Positions 8,001 through 18,164 are shown, counted from the stretch's first letter. The stretch is 47,439 bases of DNA from Bacteroidaceae bacterium (GCA_017651505.1 JAGCCV010000090.1:1-47439), one strand, 5' to 3'. Numbers and translations: made by a program. The notes: generated from the letters alone by a model not told the origin.

Positions 8001-8864
8001 ATGAGAATGGACGGAAGACGCGAGAGTTCTAATGTGGACGATCGCCGTAGATTGAGTGGTGGTAGCAAGGCCGGACTTGGTATAGGCGGTCTGATTATTG
8101 TTGCCTTAATCACATGGTTTATGGGTGGTAACCCATTAAGTGTGTTGTCAGGTGCTGACTTGGGTAGCATGGTTTCCACTCAGACAGACAATAACCGTGA
8201 GTTTACGCCAGAGGAAGAGGAACTGGCAAAGTTCTCACGCCAGATATTGGCAGGCACCGAGGATGTATGGACAAAGGTATTCCAGCAGTATGGCATGACC
8301 TATCGTGCTCCAAAGATGGTGTTGTTTACAGGCAGCGTAAAGACGGGGTGTGGTGGTGCCACCTCACAGGTAGGTCCATTTTACTGCTCAGCTGACGAGT
8401 CTCTATATATCGACCTGTCATTCTTCAGTGAGATGAAGCAGACGTTAGGTGCCGATGGTGATTTCGCCTATGCATATGTGATTGCCCATGAAGTGGGACA
8501 TCATGTTCAGCACTTGCTGGGTACTCTGGACAAGGCACATAGCCAGATGGCTCGTATGAACGAGACAGAGAGTAATCGCATGAGCGTACGTATCGAGTTG
8601 CAGGCTGACTTCTATGCAGGTGTTTGGGCTTATCACGACAATCAAATGTTTGGCTCACTCGAAGCCGGTGACTTGGAAGAGGCGATTAACTGTGCAGCAG
8701 TAATCGGTGATGACTACCTGCAGAAGAAAGCCCGTGGCTATGCCGTTCCTGAGTCATTCAACCATGGTTCTTCGCAACAGCGTCAGAGGTGGCTAACCTT
8801 AGGGCTTCGCACTGGTGACCTAAACCGAGGTGACACCTTCAGTCCAAACTTCAGTGACCTTTAA
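8001..8864 (+). CDS. YpfJ-type neutral zinc metallopeptidase
   Basis: A 287-residue membrane-anchored protein of the putative neutral zinc metallopeptidase family (YpfJ/KPN_02809). The N-terminus carries a charged, Arg/Asp-rich segment with RMDGRRES and DDRRR, then one transmembrane helix (about 24-41). The soluble domain has the zinc motif HEVGHHVQH (His163, Glu164, His167), with a third ligand probably in the later helix RIELQADFYAG. The CGG and FYCSAD segments are also typical of the family. The family has predicted protease activity but no known substrate. The gene is a single unit, ended by a strong hairpin shared with the convergent DUF4293 operon. Confidence 0.88.
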   Translation: MRMDGRRESSNVDDRRRLSGGSKAGLGIGGLIIVALITWFMGGNPLSVLSGADLGSMVSTQTDNNREFTPEEEELAKFSRQILAGTEDVWTKVFQQYGMTYRAPKMVLFTGSVKTGCGGATSQVGPFYCSADESLYIDLSFFSEMKQTLGADGDFAYAYVIAHEVGHHVQHLLGTLDKAHSQMARMNETESNRMSVRIELQADFYAGVWAYHDNQMFGSLEAGDLEEAINCAAVIGDDYLQKKARGYAVPESFNHGSSQQRQRWLTLGLRTGDLNRGDTFSPNFSDL

Positions 8865-8865
8865 C

Positions 8866-8897
8866 AAAAAAGCTGCTCGGAATTGAGCAGCTTTTTT
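8866..8897. terminator. Bidirectional intrinsic terminator
   Basis: A perfect 13-bp stem, AAAAAAGCTGCTC (8866-8878) with GAGCAGCTTTTTT (8885-8897), and a 6-nt loop. A/T tracts on both sides suit termination of the + metallopeptidase gene and the - bamD-rpoZ-DUF4293 operon. Confidence 0.93.
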
Positions 8898-8917
8898 CTT
8901 TTCATTAATTATTATAC

Positions 8918-9373
8918 TTATCGTAATCGTTCTGACGCTCTCACCATCACCTCATCAGCATAAGTAGCCCGGAATGCCAAATAATTAAGAACGATGCAAA
9001 CAAACGGCAGTGCCAACGCCCAACCTGGGCGGAATGTAGCCTCCAAGTCTTGTTGCAGCATATAGACAAACACAGCAACAGTCGCATAAAAACCAATTTG
9101 CAACAAAGCACTGAACACGCACATACGCACCTGCAACATGCGGTTCTTGTATAGGAAAATTGTAGTAAACGCCACCACTGCATTCAGCAGCAGAATGGCA
9201 AACAGTCCCCATGTACTCTCCGTACCGCCATTAGCCATAGTCAAGCCCAAAGGCTTCAACATACTGTCAAACGCTCCACCGGTCTCTGTAAAGAACCCTA
9301 TTGGAGACAACATGGTCACCACCAACAATGCGGTGATGACCAGCCAATATACCGATTGAATACGTTGTATCAT
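8918..9373 (-). CDS. DUF4293 membrane protein
   Basis: A 151-residue integral membrane protein with four predicted helices (about 8-25, 55-75, 82-105, 118-138) and the typical N-terminus MIQRIQSVYWLVI of DUF4293. Function is unknown. Its ATG overlaps the rpoZ stop by 4 bp (ATGA), so it is translationally coupled and is the third gene of the bamD-rpoZ-DUF4293 operon, an arrangement I recall from other Bacteroidales. The C-terminus is basic (VRASERLR). Confidence 0.85.
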   Translation of the reverse strand: MIQRIQSVYWLVITALLVVTMLSPIGFFTETGGAFDSMLKPLGLTMANGGTESTWGLFAILLLNAVVAFTTIFLYKNRMLQVRMCVFSALLQIGFYATVAVFVYMLQQDLEATFRPGWALALPFVCIVLNYLAFRATYADEVMVRASERLR

Positions 9374-9714
9374 TGGAAATCGTCCATATTTTGCTTATCC
9401 TTGACAGGATTGCGATAATACACCTTTCCTTCCTTATACTCCTGGGTAGCAATCAGTGTAGGCTTAGGCAGTTTCTCATAATAACGAGAAATTTCAATCT
9501 GCTCACGGTTCTCAAACACTTCCTCCAAATTGTCGCTGTAAGAAGCAAACTCAGCCAGTTTCTTAGACAGGTCGTTCTTTATCTCCACGCTAATCTGATT
9601 GGCACGCTTACCGATAATAGCAACGGTCTCATAAACATTGCCAGTATCCTCGCACAACTGCACAACGTCTCTTGTGACAGTAGTGGTAGCAGCATTAGTC
9701 TTTTTGTAATCCAT
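9370..9714 (-). CDS. rpoZ: RNA polymerase omega subunit, Bacteroidetes type
   Basis: A 114-residue RpoZ/Rpb6-like subunit that assists beta' folding and RNA polymerase assembly. The omega core is visible in NVYETVAIIGKRANQIS followed by EIKNDLSKKLAEF. The C-terminal half (EEVFENREQIEIS, YYEKLPKPTLIATQEY) is longer than in proteobacterial omega and typical of this phylum. It lies 33 bp downstream of bamD and overlaps the next gene by 4 bp. Confidence 0.85.
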   Translation of the reverse strand: MDYKKTNAATTTVTRDVVQLCEDTGNVYETVAIIGKRANQISVEIKNDLSKKLAEFASYSDNLEEVFENREQIEISRYYEKLPKPTLIATQEYKEGKVYYRNPVKDKQNMDDFQ

Positions 9715-9747
9715 AAATAATATGTTAGTTAAATTGTTATTCTCTTA

Positions 9748-10581
9748 TTATTCATCCTCATCAGGAAGCTCCTTCAAAGCCTCCTCCGACTTCAGAAGCA
9801 GTTCATCCACATTCTTGATATTGGCACTTTCAGGAAACTCATTCTTGAAAGCATAGCATTCATCCACTGCATCACGATAGCGTTCAGCTTTCTTGTCGTG
9901 TACACTATGGACAGCCTCTTCATACTTAGCCTTTACAACCAGCAACGATAGATCCTCGCGGTATTTGGTGTACGGATAGTCTTTCAATGCGTTCTGCGCA
10001 CAAATAACGCATGACCTGAAGTTATTACCCAAATATGTACCTAAGTTATAGTATAGTTTAGCAGCATCATACTCCTTCTCCACCAGTTTGTCCTGTGCAT
10101 CAAAGATGATTTTCTCAGCTTCCGTGCGGTAGATGGAATTAGGGTAAAATTCCAAGAATAGCTGAAGTTCCTGAATAGCCTTAAATGTATCAGCCTGATC
10201 CAATTGCGATTCAGGTGTTGATATCCACAAAGCCTTGCCAGCATAGAATCGAGCCCGCTCGGTATAGACGCCACGAGGATAAGAAGTATAATATTGCTGG
10301 AAAGACTGTGCCGCTATAGCATAATCTTTTTCTTTCAAATAGCTCATCGCAAGCATATATACCGATTCCTCGCCACGGTCTGAGCCTTTCAGAATGGTAA
10401 TCACATCATTCAACAAAGTGATAGCCTGTGAATATTGTCCTGTTACATAGTACTCTTTAGCAGCCTCATACAAATAGTCGTAATCCTTGTCTGCCAGTTT
10501 GTGCTTGTAGAGGTTAGTGAAGTTACCGCACGATGACATCACGAAGGCAGTGAGTAGTATGATGATAATATTTCTCTTCAT
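9748..10581 (-). CDS. bamD: Outer-membrane assembly lipoprotein BamD
   Basis: A 277-residue TPR lipoprotein of the BAM complex, which inserts beta-barrel proteins into the outer membrane. The signal ends in a lipobox MSSC (Cys18). At least five TPR-like helical pairs follow, including YYVTGQYSQAITLLNDVI, YLKEKDYAIAAQSFQQYY and the diagnostic YPRGVYTERARFYAGKALW and FYPNSIYRTEAEKII segments. The acidic tail ends LPDEDE. First gene of an operon with rpoZ and DUF4293, transcribed from an exact consensus promoter at 10620-10651. Confidence 0.92.
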   Translation of the reverse strand: MKRNIIIILLTAFVMSSCGNFTNLYKHKLADKDYDYLYEAAKEYYVTGQYSQAITLLNDVITILKGSDRGEESVYMLAMSYLKEKDYAIAAQSFQQYYTSYPRGVYTERARFYAGKALWISTPESQLDQADTFKAIQELQLFLEFYPNSIYRTEAEKIIFDAQDKLVEKEYDAAKLYYNLGTYLGNNFRSCVICAQNALKDYPYTKYREDLSLLVVKAKYEEAVHSVHDKKAERYRDAVDECYAFKNEFPESANIKNVDELLLKSEEALKELPDEDE

Positions 10582-10619
10582 GTTTTATAGAAAAAGTCCA
10601 TATTTGGCCAAAATCTTGG

Positions 10620-10651
10620 CAAAGTTACTACTAATCCATGAATAATGCAAA
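10620..10651 (-). promoter_or_regulatory. Sigma-ABfr promoter of bamD operon
   Basis: On the minus strand, TTTG (10648-10651), 20 bp, TAACTTTG (10620-10627) is an exact consensus match. The start would fall near 10613, giving a roughly 32-nt leader. Confidence 0.85.
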
Positions 10652-10686
10652 ATGTTACCTAATAAAAAAACATAAAGGTACATTTC

Positions 10687-10718
10687 CTTGCATATTTCAA
10701 ACATATTATCTATCTTCG
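10687..10718 (+). promoter_or_regulatory. Candidate uvrB promoter
   Basis: CTTG (10687-10690), 20 bp, TATCTTCG (10711-10718): one mismatch in each element. The ATG lies 22 bp downstream. Confidence 0.55.
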
Positions 10719-10740
10719 TTTATTTAATTTCGCACATCAA

Positions 10741-12819
10741 ATGAACAAATTCGAACTAACATCATCCTACCAGCCAACAGGTGACCAGCCAGAGGCCATC
10801 AGACAACTAACAGAAGGAATATTAGCTGGCGACCCAGCTCAGACCCTGTTGGGTGTAACAGGCTCAGGCAAAACGTTCACCATAGCTAATGTCATTGCTA
10901 ACGTTAACAAACCCACACTGGTACTCAGTCACAACAAAACGCTGGCTGCCCAACTCTATAGCGAGTTCAAGAGTTTTTTCCCTAACAATGCGGTAGAATA
11001 CTACGTGTCTTACTACGACTATTATCAGCCTGAGGCCTATATGCCCAGCACAGATACATACATCGAGAAAGACTTAGCCATCAACGATGAAATAGATAAA
11101 CTTCGCTTGGCAGCTACATCCTCACTTCTCTCTGGACGAAGCGATGTTATTGTGGTATCCTCTGTATCCTGTATTTATGGGATGGGTAACCCAGCCGACT
11201 TCTATAACAATGTCATCGAGGTGAAACGTGGTACCATGTTTAGCCGCAACGTCTTTCTGCGCCAGTTGGTCGATAGCCTTTATGTGCGAAACGATGTAGA
11301 ACTGAATCGTGGCAATTTCCGGGTCAAGGGCGACACGGTGGATATCTTTTTGGCGTATGCCGACCAAATCCTGCGTATCGTATTCTGGGGTGACGAGATA
11401 GAAAGCATCGAGGAAGTGGATGCCCTCACTGGACGCACTACTGGTACCTTCGAGGAGTACAAGATCTACCCTGCCAACTTGTTTATGACAACAAAGGAAT
11501 CTACGTTACGAGCCGTTCACGATATAGAGGACGACTTGCACAAACAAGTGCAATTCTTTGAGGAACAAGGAAAAATGCTCGAAGCAAAACGTCTCTACGA
11601 ACGTGTTACCTACGATATGGAGATGCTACGCGAACTGGGTCACTGCTCGGGCATCGAGAACTACTCACGCTATTTCGACGGACGCCCTGCTGGTACTCGT
11701 CCGTACTGTCTTCTCGACTTCTTTCCGAAGGATTATCTCATGGTAATAGACGAGAGTCATGTCAGTGTGCCACAGATACAGGCCATGTATGGCGGCGACC
11801 GTGCACGTAAGGAAAATCTCGTAGAATATGGGTTTCGTTTACCGGCAGCGAAAGACAACCGTCCACTCACCTTCCCCGAGTTCATGGAAATGACACATCA
11901 GGTAATTTATGTCAGCGCAACCCCAGCCGATTTCGAACTCGAACAAAGCGAGGGCATCGTGGTGGAGCAGGTCATCCGTCCTACTGGATTGTTAGACCCG
12001 AAAATTGAGGTACGCCCTGCCCTCAATCCTGTGGATGACCTGATGGAAGAGATTCAACTACGTGTGGAGCGGGAGGAGCGAGTGCTGGTTACTACCCTAA
12101 CTAAACGAATGGCTGAAGAACTTACCGAATACCTGCTCAATAACGGTGTGCGATGCAACTATATCCACAGCGATGTTGATACCTTAGAGCGTGTGAAGAT
12201 TATGGCTGATCTCCGGGAAGGTCTCTACGATGTACTTATTGGTGTCAACCTGCTGCGCGAAGGTCTTGATCTGCCTGAGGTATCTTTGGTAGCCATCCTG
12301 GATGCCGACAAAGAAGGTTTCTTGCGTTCCCATCGTTCGCTGACACAGACGGCAGGCCGTGCAGCACGCAATGTCAACGGCTTGGTCATCATGTATGCCG
12401 ACAAAATTACAGAGAGCATGCAGCAGACAATTGATGAGACCAACCGTAGGCGTGAGAAGCAGCTCCGCTACAACCAGGAACATGGCATCACACCTCGTCA
12501 GATAGTCAAAGGAAAAAATCTTGATGTCTTTGCACCCAACATCGAAGCTACCGTCGATGCCAAGGCCACCATCAGTCACCGCAATGTCGAACTGGCCTCT
12601 CCACGCCCCTATATCGAGCAGGTGGGTTCCATCTCCGCCGCAGCAGACCCTATTGTGCAATACATGTCTCGTGAACAACTGGAGAAGAGTATTGAGCAAA
12701 CCAAGAAACTCATGCGACAAGCAGCCAAGAAACTCGACTTCATCGAAGCAGCTCAATACCGTGATGAAGCCCTCCGCATGGAAGAACTGCTTAAACTGCA
12801 CTTCACGACAAAGAGCTGA
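10741..12819 (+). CDS. uvrB: Excinuclease ABC subunit B
   Basis: UvrB is the damage-verifying helicase-like subunit of nucleotide excision repair; it is loaded by UvrA and recruits UvrC. The 692-residue length is normal. Visible are Walker A GVTGSGKT (38-45), the beta-hairpin that threads damaged DNA ([21 protein letters not shown], about 91-111), Walker B VIDESH, the SF2 motif [22 protein letters not shown] and the arginine-finger region [10 protein letters not shown]. The C-terminal UVR domain (about 648-688, with [20 protein letters not shown] and [14 protein letters not shown]) contacts UvrC. It stands alone and converges on the TPR gene, whose stop codon is 23 bp away. Confidence 0.98.
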   Translation: MNKFELTSSYQPTGDQPEAIRQLTEGILAGDPAQTLLGVTGSGKTFTIANVIANVNKPTLVLSHNKTLAAQLYSEFKSFFPNNAVEYYVSYYDYYQPEAYMPSTDTYIEKDLAINDEIDKLRLAATSSLLSGRSDVIVVSSVSCIYGMGNPADFYNNVIEVKRGTMFSRNVFLRQLVDSLYVRNDVELNRGNFRVKGDTVDIFLAYADQILRIVFWGDEIESIEEVDALTGRTTGTFEEYKIYPANLFMTTKESTLRAVHDIEDDLHKQVQFFEEQGKMLEAKRLYERVTYDMEMLRELGHCSGIENYSRYFDGRPAGTRPYCLLDFFPKDYLMVIDESHVSVPQIQAMYGGDRARKENLVEYGFRLPAAKDNRPLTFPEFMEMTHQVIYVSATPADFELEQSEGIVVEQVIRPTGLLDPKIEVRPALNPVDDLMEEIQLRVEREERVLVTTLTKRMAEELTEYLLNNGVRCNYIHSDVDTLERVKIMADLREGLYDVLIGVNLLREGLDLPEVSLVAILDADKEGFLRSHRSLTQTAGRAARNVNGLVIMYADKITESMQQTIDETNRRREKQLRYNQEHGITPRQIVKGKNLDVFAPNIEATVDAKATISHRNVELASPRPYIEQVGSISAAADPIVQYMSREQLEKSIEQTKKLMRQAAKKLDFIEAAQYRDEALRMEELLKLHFTTKS

Positions 12820-12842
12820 TAAGGTAAAATACTGCTTAATAA

Positions 12843-14078
12843 CTATTGGTTGTTGATCATTGCATCAATCTCATTGAACTTTTCCCCCATGCTGAGGTTG
12901 TAATATACACGATGAAGGCCGTTGAGCCAAAAATTGCGATCGTTTGGTTTGAGCTGGCGAGCCTTCTCATAGTAAGGCAAGGCTTTTTCGTAGTATGACT
13001 TAAGCTGTGCCTGATCAACAAGATAGTTTGGATCTTTGATATCCGTCACGGCCTCCTGCGAGAAATCCTGTGCTTGCAGGCAATAGACAAGTCCGACATT
13101 GCTATAGGCCTCGGCATAGTCGGGGTTGGCCTCAATAGAACGCTTATAGTACACCAAAGCATCGTTGTAGTGCTTCATACTTTGGTAGAGGAAGCCTTTG
13201 ACAAAGAGGTAATAATAGTTACCTGGGGCTTTTGCCAACATGCCGTTGGCAAACTCTAACGCCTCACCGTAGTTGTTCTGACTACCGTAATAGTCGATGA
13301 GGTTGGCGAAGAAATAGTCGTCTTGAGGATACTTTTCAATACCTCGTTTTAATGTCTCAATCCAAGCAGTAGTGTCGGCAACTTGTTTGTGGGCCTGTGC
13401 CAAAAACTCCATGGCATACTGCCCTACTGTGGCATCGTCTTCTGCATAAGGAGCGTATTTCAACACATTGGCATAATCACCCACACGCACAGCTGCAAGA
13501 CTTGCATAATAAGCCACTTGCGAGAAGACAGAATCGCGTAGTAACAAGTTATCCTTAGCAAACATATCGCTCAAGGTAGCATCAACATATGTACTGAAGA
13601 AATCAAGCGCACGTAAGAAGTACTCTGTATTGCCTTCGGTAGCTTGGTTATAATAATAGATACCTCCGTTTAGAAGGTTGCCCTTATCAGCCAAAATGGC
13701 ACGTTGGTTATCTTTGCGGTATTTGTTGATTTTGCCGGGTTTTGTCTGGAGTTGAGCCAGTGAATCACAACGCAAGAAATACTGTGTCATAGACAGAACA
13801 CTGTTATAAATGGTTATTGTGTCGTATGGTTTGCGCAGATAGGCGTTCTCCATCTGCAGTTCGGCTTTTCTCTGCTGTACCTTGCCAGCCACATGCCAGG
13901 TCTCGGCAATGTTCTTGGTGGTTTCATTCTCAATGATTTTGTCCACCAGATTCTGTAGCTCTTTCACATCTCCGTTCTTGAGCATGGCCTTGGCCTGCTT
14001 TAAAGCATCGGTCTGTGCATGTGAGAGACAGCATGAAATAGTTATCAGAAAAAAAATAGAAAGTAGTTTTCGTACCAT
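12843..14078 (-). CDS. Exported TPR protein, paralogue 1
   Basis: A 411-residue secreted tetratricopeptide-repeat protein with signal peptide MVRKLLSIFFLITISCCLSHA. TPR pairs are clearest at the C-terminal side, for example GNYYYLFVKGFLYQSMKHYN and PDYAEAYSNVGLVYCLQAQD. It aligns along its whole length with the upstream gene at 14233: shared ETWHVAGKVQQRKAE / DTWYAAGQIQQKKSA, YFLRALDFFSTYVDA / DAKALDFFGTYVDL and KLKPNDRNFWLNGLHRVYYNL-type ends. The pair is therefore a tandem duplication that has diverged considerably. A hairpin between them means gene 1 may need its own promoter or read-through. Molecular function is unknown; TPRs point to protein binding in the periplasm. Confidence 0.85.
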   Translation of the reverse strand: MVRKLLSIFFLITISCCLSHAQTDALKQAKAMLKNGDVKELQNLVDKIIENETTKNIAETWHVAGKVQQRKAELQMENAYLRKPYDTITIYNSVLSMTQYFLRCDSLAQLQTKPGKINKYRKDNQRAILADKGNLLNGGIYYYNQATEGNTEYFLRALDFFSTYVDATLSDMFAKDNLLLRDSVFSQVAYYASLAAVRVGDYANVLKYAPYAEDDATVGQYAMEFLAQAHKQVADTTAWIETLKRGIEKYPQDDYFFANLIDYYGSQNNYGEALEFANGMLAKAPGNYYYLFVKGFLYQSMKHYNDALVYYKRSIEANPDYAEAYSNVGLVYCLQAQDFSQEAVTDIKDPNYLVDQAQLKSYYEKALPYYEKARQLKPNDRNFWLNGLHRVYYNLSMGEKFNEIDAMINNQ

Positions 14079-14158
14079 ATTTATATATATATATTAACAG
14101 CGTCCTATAGAAAAGCGAACTTTGGACAATTTCAATTAACAAAAAACATTCAAATAAA

Positions 14159-14190
14159 GGAACCCCAAAAGTGTATGCTTCCGGGGTTCC
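14159..14190 (-). terminator. Terminator after TPR paralogue 2
   Basis: A perfect 8-bp stem, GGAACCCC (14159-14166) with GGGGTTCC (14183-14190). Read on the minus strand it is followed by TTTATTTG. A smaller hairpin (CCGCT, TTCA, AGCGG at 14208-14221) sits just after the stop codon. Confidence 0.65.
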
Positions 14191-14232
14191 CAAACTTATA
14201 GATATACCCGCTTTCAAGCGGTGATAAGTTCA

Positions 14233-15432
14233 TTAATAAGCCTGTTGTAACTCGTTATACTTATCTTCCATTTTTAAGTTGTAATAAACGCTACCTAAAG
14301 CCTGCTTCCACAAACTGATATTGTCTGGAGCCAACTCGCGAGCTTTCTCTAAGTAAGGCATTGCCTTCTCGTAGAAACCACGCAGTGTTTTTGCATCATC
14401 TGCAAACTTAGGATCGTTAGGATTAGAAGATGCAGTTTCTGAGAAATCCTGAGCCTTCAGTACATATGACTTACCAAGTTCGCTATATGCCTGTGCATAT
14501 TCAGGGTTCTTTTGAATTGCCTGCTCGTACTGCTCAATAGCCTTGTCATCGTTCTTCTGTTGTGAGTAGAGGAAACCCTTTACATAGTTGAAGAAATAGT
14601 TGCTTGGATCTTTGGCAATCTGCTGATCAGCGAAAGCCTGAGCCTCGTCATACTGATCCTTAGAAGTGTAATAGTCAATCATGTTAGCAAAGAATGATTG
14701 GTTGCCAGGGAACTTATCCAAAGCACTTTTCAACACGCTCAGCATCTGATCGCTCTTATTCTGCTTTTTCAATGCCTCAATGAGGAGCTCAGTAGCAGCC
14801 TGACCATTCTCTGGGTCGCTCTGACCGAAAGGAGCATACTTCTCAACAGATGCATAATCTTCAACGCGCAAACCAGCCAAAGCAGCATAGTAAGCAATGG
14901 TAGCCAACTGAGGATCAGCAGCCAAATTATCTTTAGCAAACATCGGAGCGTTAGCCAAGTCAACATATGTACCGAAGAAATCAAGAGCCTTTGCATCGGT
15001 GCCTTCCTCTGAAGAGTTGAACATACCAATACCACCGTTTATCAGGTTACCCATATCAGCCTTGATAGCTGAAGCCATTTTAGATGTAAAAGAGTTCATC
15101 TTGCCCTTCTGATCTGGCAACTGGTCAGCCTTCAAAAAATACTTCACCATCTGAAGTGCTGCATCGTGCATAGCTGCCTCATCAAAATTCTGACGCTTAA
15201 CCTGGTTCTCCAGCTGCTTAGCACTCTTCTTCTGTTGGATCTGACCCGCTGCATACCAGGTGTCAGCCAAATTAGCAGTCTCTGGGTTGTTCAGAGCCTG
15301 CTGGATCAATGATTCTGCTGTAGCAAAATCACCCTTGTTACCAGCTTTAGTAGCATTTTTAACGGCGTCCATTTGCGCAAACGCACCACCTGCTACCAAA
15401 ACAAAAGCCATTGATAAAAATAACTTCTTCAT
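14233..15432 (-). CDS. Exported TPR protein, paralogue 2
   Basis: A 399-residue tetratricopeptide-repeat protein with a clean signal peptide (MKKLFLSMAFVLVAGGAFAQ). TPR units include GDFATAESLIQQALNNPE, NYFFNYVKGFLYSQQKND and PEYAQAYSELGKSYVLKAQD. It starts 31 bp downstream of gyrA on the same strand and is probably co-transcribed with it; this gyrA-TPR linkage is, to my recollection, common in Bacteroidales. It is the better-conserved-looking member of a tandem pair with the gene at 12843. No catalytic motif is seen; a role as a periplasmic binding scaffold is inference from TPRs only. Confidence 0.85.
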   Translation of the reverse strand: MKKLFLSMAFVLVAGGAFAQMDAVKNATKAGNKGDFATAESLIQQALNNPETANLADTWYAAGQIQQKKSAKQLENQVKRQNFDEAAMHDAALQMVKYFLKADQLPDQKGKMNSFTSKMASAIKADMGNLINGGIGMFNSSEEGTDAKALDFFGTYVDLANAPMFAKDNLAADPQLATIAYYAALAGLRVEDYASVEKYAPFGQSDPENGQAATELLIEALKKQNKSDQMLSVLKSALDKFPGNQSFFANMIDYYTSKDQYDEAQAFADQQIAKDPSNYFFNYVKGFLYSQQKNDDKAIEQYEQAIQKNPEYAQAYSELGKSYVLKAQDFSETASSNPNDPKFADDAKTLRGFYEKAMPYLEKARELAPDNISLWKQALGSVYYNLKMEDKYNELQQAY

Positions 15433-15463
15433 AAAATTAAAAAAAATTAATTAATTATTACTT

Positions 15464-18016
15464 TCATTCATCACTATTATCTATCTCAATCTGAACATCT
15501 TCCTGAGAAGAATTATCAGACTGGATATCACTCATTTCATTAATATTGTTCTCTATCTCCTCTTCTTCTGACTCAGACATAACCTTGCAAACAGAGCCAA
15601 TCTCGTCGTTACGCTTCTCTAGGTTGATAAGCTTCACTCCCTGAGTAGCACGACCCATGATTCTCACATCGGCAACCTTCAGGCGTATGGTGATACCTGA
15701 CTTATTAATAATCATCAAGTCATTTTCTTCAGTAACTGTCTTAATCGTCACCAACTTGCCTGTCTTTTCAGTGATATTAAGCGTTTTAACACCTTTAGCA
15801 CCACGGTTAGTCTTTCGATAGTCTTCAATATCAGAACGCTTGCCGTATCCTTGCTCGGAAACCACCATGATGGTCTCGTTTTCAGAATCTTTTACACAAA
15901 CCATGCCAACAACTTCATCCTGTCCATCATCATCAAGGGTCATGCCCCTTACACCTGTCGCAGTACGCCCCATTGGACGAACTAATGTCTCGTTAAATCG
16001 GATAGCACGACCATTCTTGTTGGCCATGATGATTTCGTTGTCACCATCAGTAAGGCGTACCTCTATAACCTTATCACCTTCCAGGATATTGATGGCATTG
16101 ACACCATTCTGTCGTGGACGAGAGTACTCTGTCAGGCTGGTCTTTTTTATGGTACCGTTCTTAGTACAGAAAACTATAAAATGAGAATTGTTAAACTCGG
16201 CATCTGCCAAATTCTTCACACGCAAGTAAGCTGTCACCTTGTCATCTGGTTCAATGTTCAGCAGGTTCTGAATGGCACGACCTTTAGAAGTCTTGCTCTC
16301 CATAGGAATCTGATATACCTTAAGCCAGTAACAACGACCCTTTTGGGTGAAGAACATCATGGTGTTGTGCATCGTAGCCGGATAAATATGCTCAACGAAG
16401 TCTTCGTTACGCGTATTAGAGCCCTTTGAACCGACGCCACCTCTGTTCTGCGTACGGAACTCATGCAATGATGTGCATTTAATGTAACCCATGTGAGAGA
16501 TGGTAATCACCACTTCATCATCCGGATAGTAATCCTCTGGATTGATATCTCCATCCATCAAGCTAATTTCCGTCTTACGCTCATCACCATATTTTTCTTT
16601 CACTTCAATCAGTTCGTCCTTGATGACTTTACGGCAAACCTCCTCATCTGAAAGAATCAATTCATAGAACGCTATTTTCTCTTCAATTTCTTTATATTCT
16701 GCATGCAACTGCTCCTGCATCAGTCCAGTGAGTTGACGTAAGCGCATCTCAACAATGGCCTTCGCCTGAATCTCATCAAGCTCAAAACGCTTCATCAATC
16801 CTTCAATAGCATCGTTAGGCGACTTGGCTGCTCGGATGATATGTACCACCTCGTCAATATTGTCGCTGGCAATGATTAGACCTTCAAGGATATGTGCTCT
16901 CTCGCGTGCCTTAGCTAAGTCAAATTTAGTGCGGCGTATCACTACTTCGTGACGATGTTCGATGAAGTATTTTATCATGTCGCGTAGAGTCAGCAAACGT
17001 GGCCTACCATGTACCAATGCTACATTGTTAACGCTGAAGGAGGTCTGCAACTGCGTCAGTTTGTATAATTTATTTAATAAGACATTAGCATTGGCATCTC
17101 TTTTAACATCTATTACGATACGCATACCCTCACGGTCGCTTTCATCGTTAGCATTGGCAATACCATCAATTTTCTTGTCGTTAGCCAAGTCAGCAATGTA
17201 TTTGATAAGTTCGGCTTTGTTGACACCGTAAGGAATTTCACTGATGACAATCTTGTCATGAGTAGCACCCGTCTCTATATCGGCCTTTCCACGTACCACA
17301 ATTCGTCCCTTACCCGTTTCGTATGATTCACGAATGCCATTGGTGCCCAAAATGATGCCCCCCGTTGGGAAGTCAGGCCCCTTGACATACTGCATTAATT
17401 CTTCAACTGTGATATTGTTGTTATCAACATATGCCACACAAGCATCAATCACCTCGCTCAGATTATGGGTAGGCATATTGGTAGCCATACCCACAGCAAT
17501 ACCAGAAGCACCGTTTACCAGCAAGTTAGGTATGCGGGTTGGCATGACAGTTGGTTCAAACTCTTCATTGTCGAAGTTGGGCTGCATATCAACGGTATCC
17601 TTGTCAAGATCCTGCATCATTTCCTCACCCAACTTACGTAAGCGGCATTCTGTGTATCGCATAGCCGCCGGTCCGTCACCATCGACAGAGCCGAAGTTGC
17701 CCTGACCATCCACCAACATATAGCGTAATGCCCATGGTTGTGCCATACGAACCAACGCACCATATACGGATGAGTCTCCATGTGGGTGGTACTTACCAAG
17801 CACCTCACCTACCACACGGGCGCATTTCTTATACGCCTTGTCGGAGGTATTACCAACTTGTTTCATACCATATAGGATTCTACGATGTACAGGCTTGAAG
17901 CCGTCTCTTACATCTGGGAGGGCTCGGGCCACAATCACAGACATAGAATAGTCTATGTATGAGGATTTCATCTCCTCCTCGATATTTACCTTTATAATTC
18001 TGTCTTGATTAATCAT
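15464..18016 (-). CDS. gyrA: DNA gyrase subunit A
   Basis: GyrA cuts and rejoins DNA and, with GyrB, introduces negative supercoils. The 850-residue protein starts at ATG 18014-18016 (MINQDRIIKVNIEEEMKSSY); the frame is open further upstream but without homology. Seen are the winged-helix region with HPHGDSSVYGALVRMAQPW, catalytic Tyr121 in AAMRYTECRL, and the C-terminal pinwheel with a GyrA-box variant QNRGGVGSKGS (E. coli has QRRGGKG). That box identifies gyrase rather than ParC. The position equivalent to E. coli Ser83 is Ser82, the residue seen in quinolone-susceptible enzymes; the position equivalent to Asp87 is Gly, as I recall being usual in this phylum. The tail is strongly acidic (ESEEEEIENN). 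Divergent from clpC with a 201-bp spacer. Confidence 0.97.
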   Translation of the reverse strand: MINQDRIIKVNIEEEMKSSYIDYSMSVIVARALPDVRDGFKPVHRRILYGMKQVGNTSDKAYKKCARVVGEVLGKYHPHGDSSVYGALVRMAQPWALRYMLVDGQGNFGSVDGDGPAAMRYTECRLRKLGEEMMQDLDKDTVDMQPNFDNEEFEPTVMPTRIPNLLVNGASGIAVGMATNMPTHNLSEVIDACVAYVDNNNITVEELMQYVKGPDFPTGGIILGTNGIRESYETGKGRIVVRGKADIETGATHDKIVISEIPYGVNKAELIKYIADLANDKKIDGIANANDESDREGMRIVIDVKRDANANVLLNKLYKLTQLQTSFSVNNVALVHGRPRLLTLRDMIKYFIEHRHEVVIRRTKFDLAKARERAHILEGLIIASDNIDEVVHIIRAAKSPNDAIEGLMKRFELDEIQAKAIVEMRLRQLTGLMQEQLHAEYKEIEEKIAFYELILSDEEVCRKVIKDELIEVKEKYGDERKTEISLMDGDINPEDYYPDDEVVITISHMGYIKCTSLHEFRTQNRGGVGSKGSNTRNEDFVEHIYPATMHNTMMFFTQKGRCYWLKVYQIPMESKTSKGRAIQNLLNIEPDDKVTAYLRVKNLADAEFNNSHFIVFCTKNGTIKKTSLTEYSRPRQNGVNAINILEGDKVIEVRLTDGDNEIIMANKNGRAIRFNETLVRPMGRTATGVRGMTLDDDGQDEVVGMVCVKDSENETIMVVSEQGYGKRSDIEDYRKTNRGAKGVKTLNITEKTGKLVTIKTVTEENDLMIINKSGITIRLKVADVRIMGRATQGVKLINLEKRNDEIGSVCKVMSESEEEEIENNINEMSDIQSDNSSQEDVQIEIDNSDE

Positions 18017-18164
18017 CTTGTTATATAAAATAGTACAAATAATGGCTTTATATAAAAAACCGTGTAAAATTACTACTTTTTTGTGACATACGAAAAGGTT
18101 TTTGGTAAAAAAATATTTTGGCACATTATTTGTTACATTCATACAAGGATATGAAACAATTTCG

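Noticed and set aside
12184..12801. 205-codon frame antisense to uvrB
   Set aside because: uvrB is complete and well conserved over this stretch; the antisense product shows no recognisable motif.
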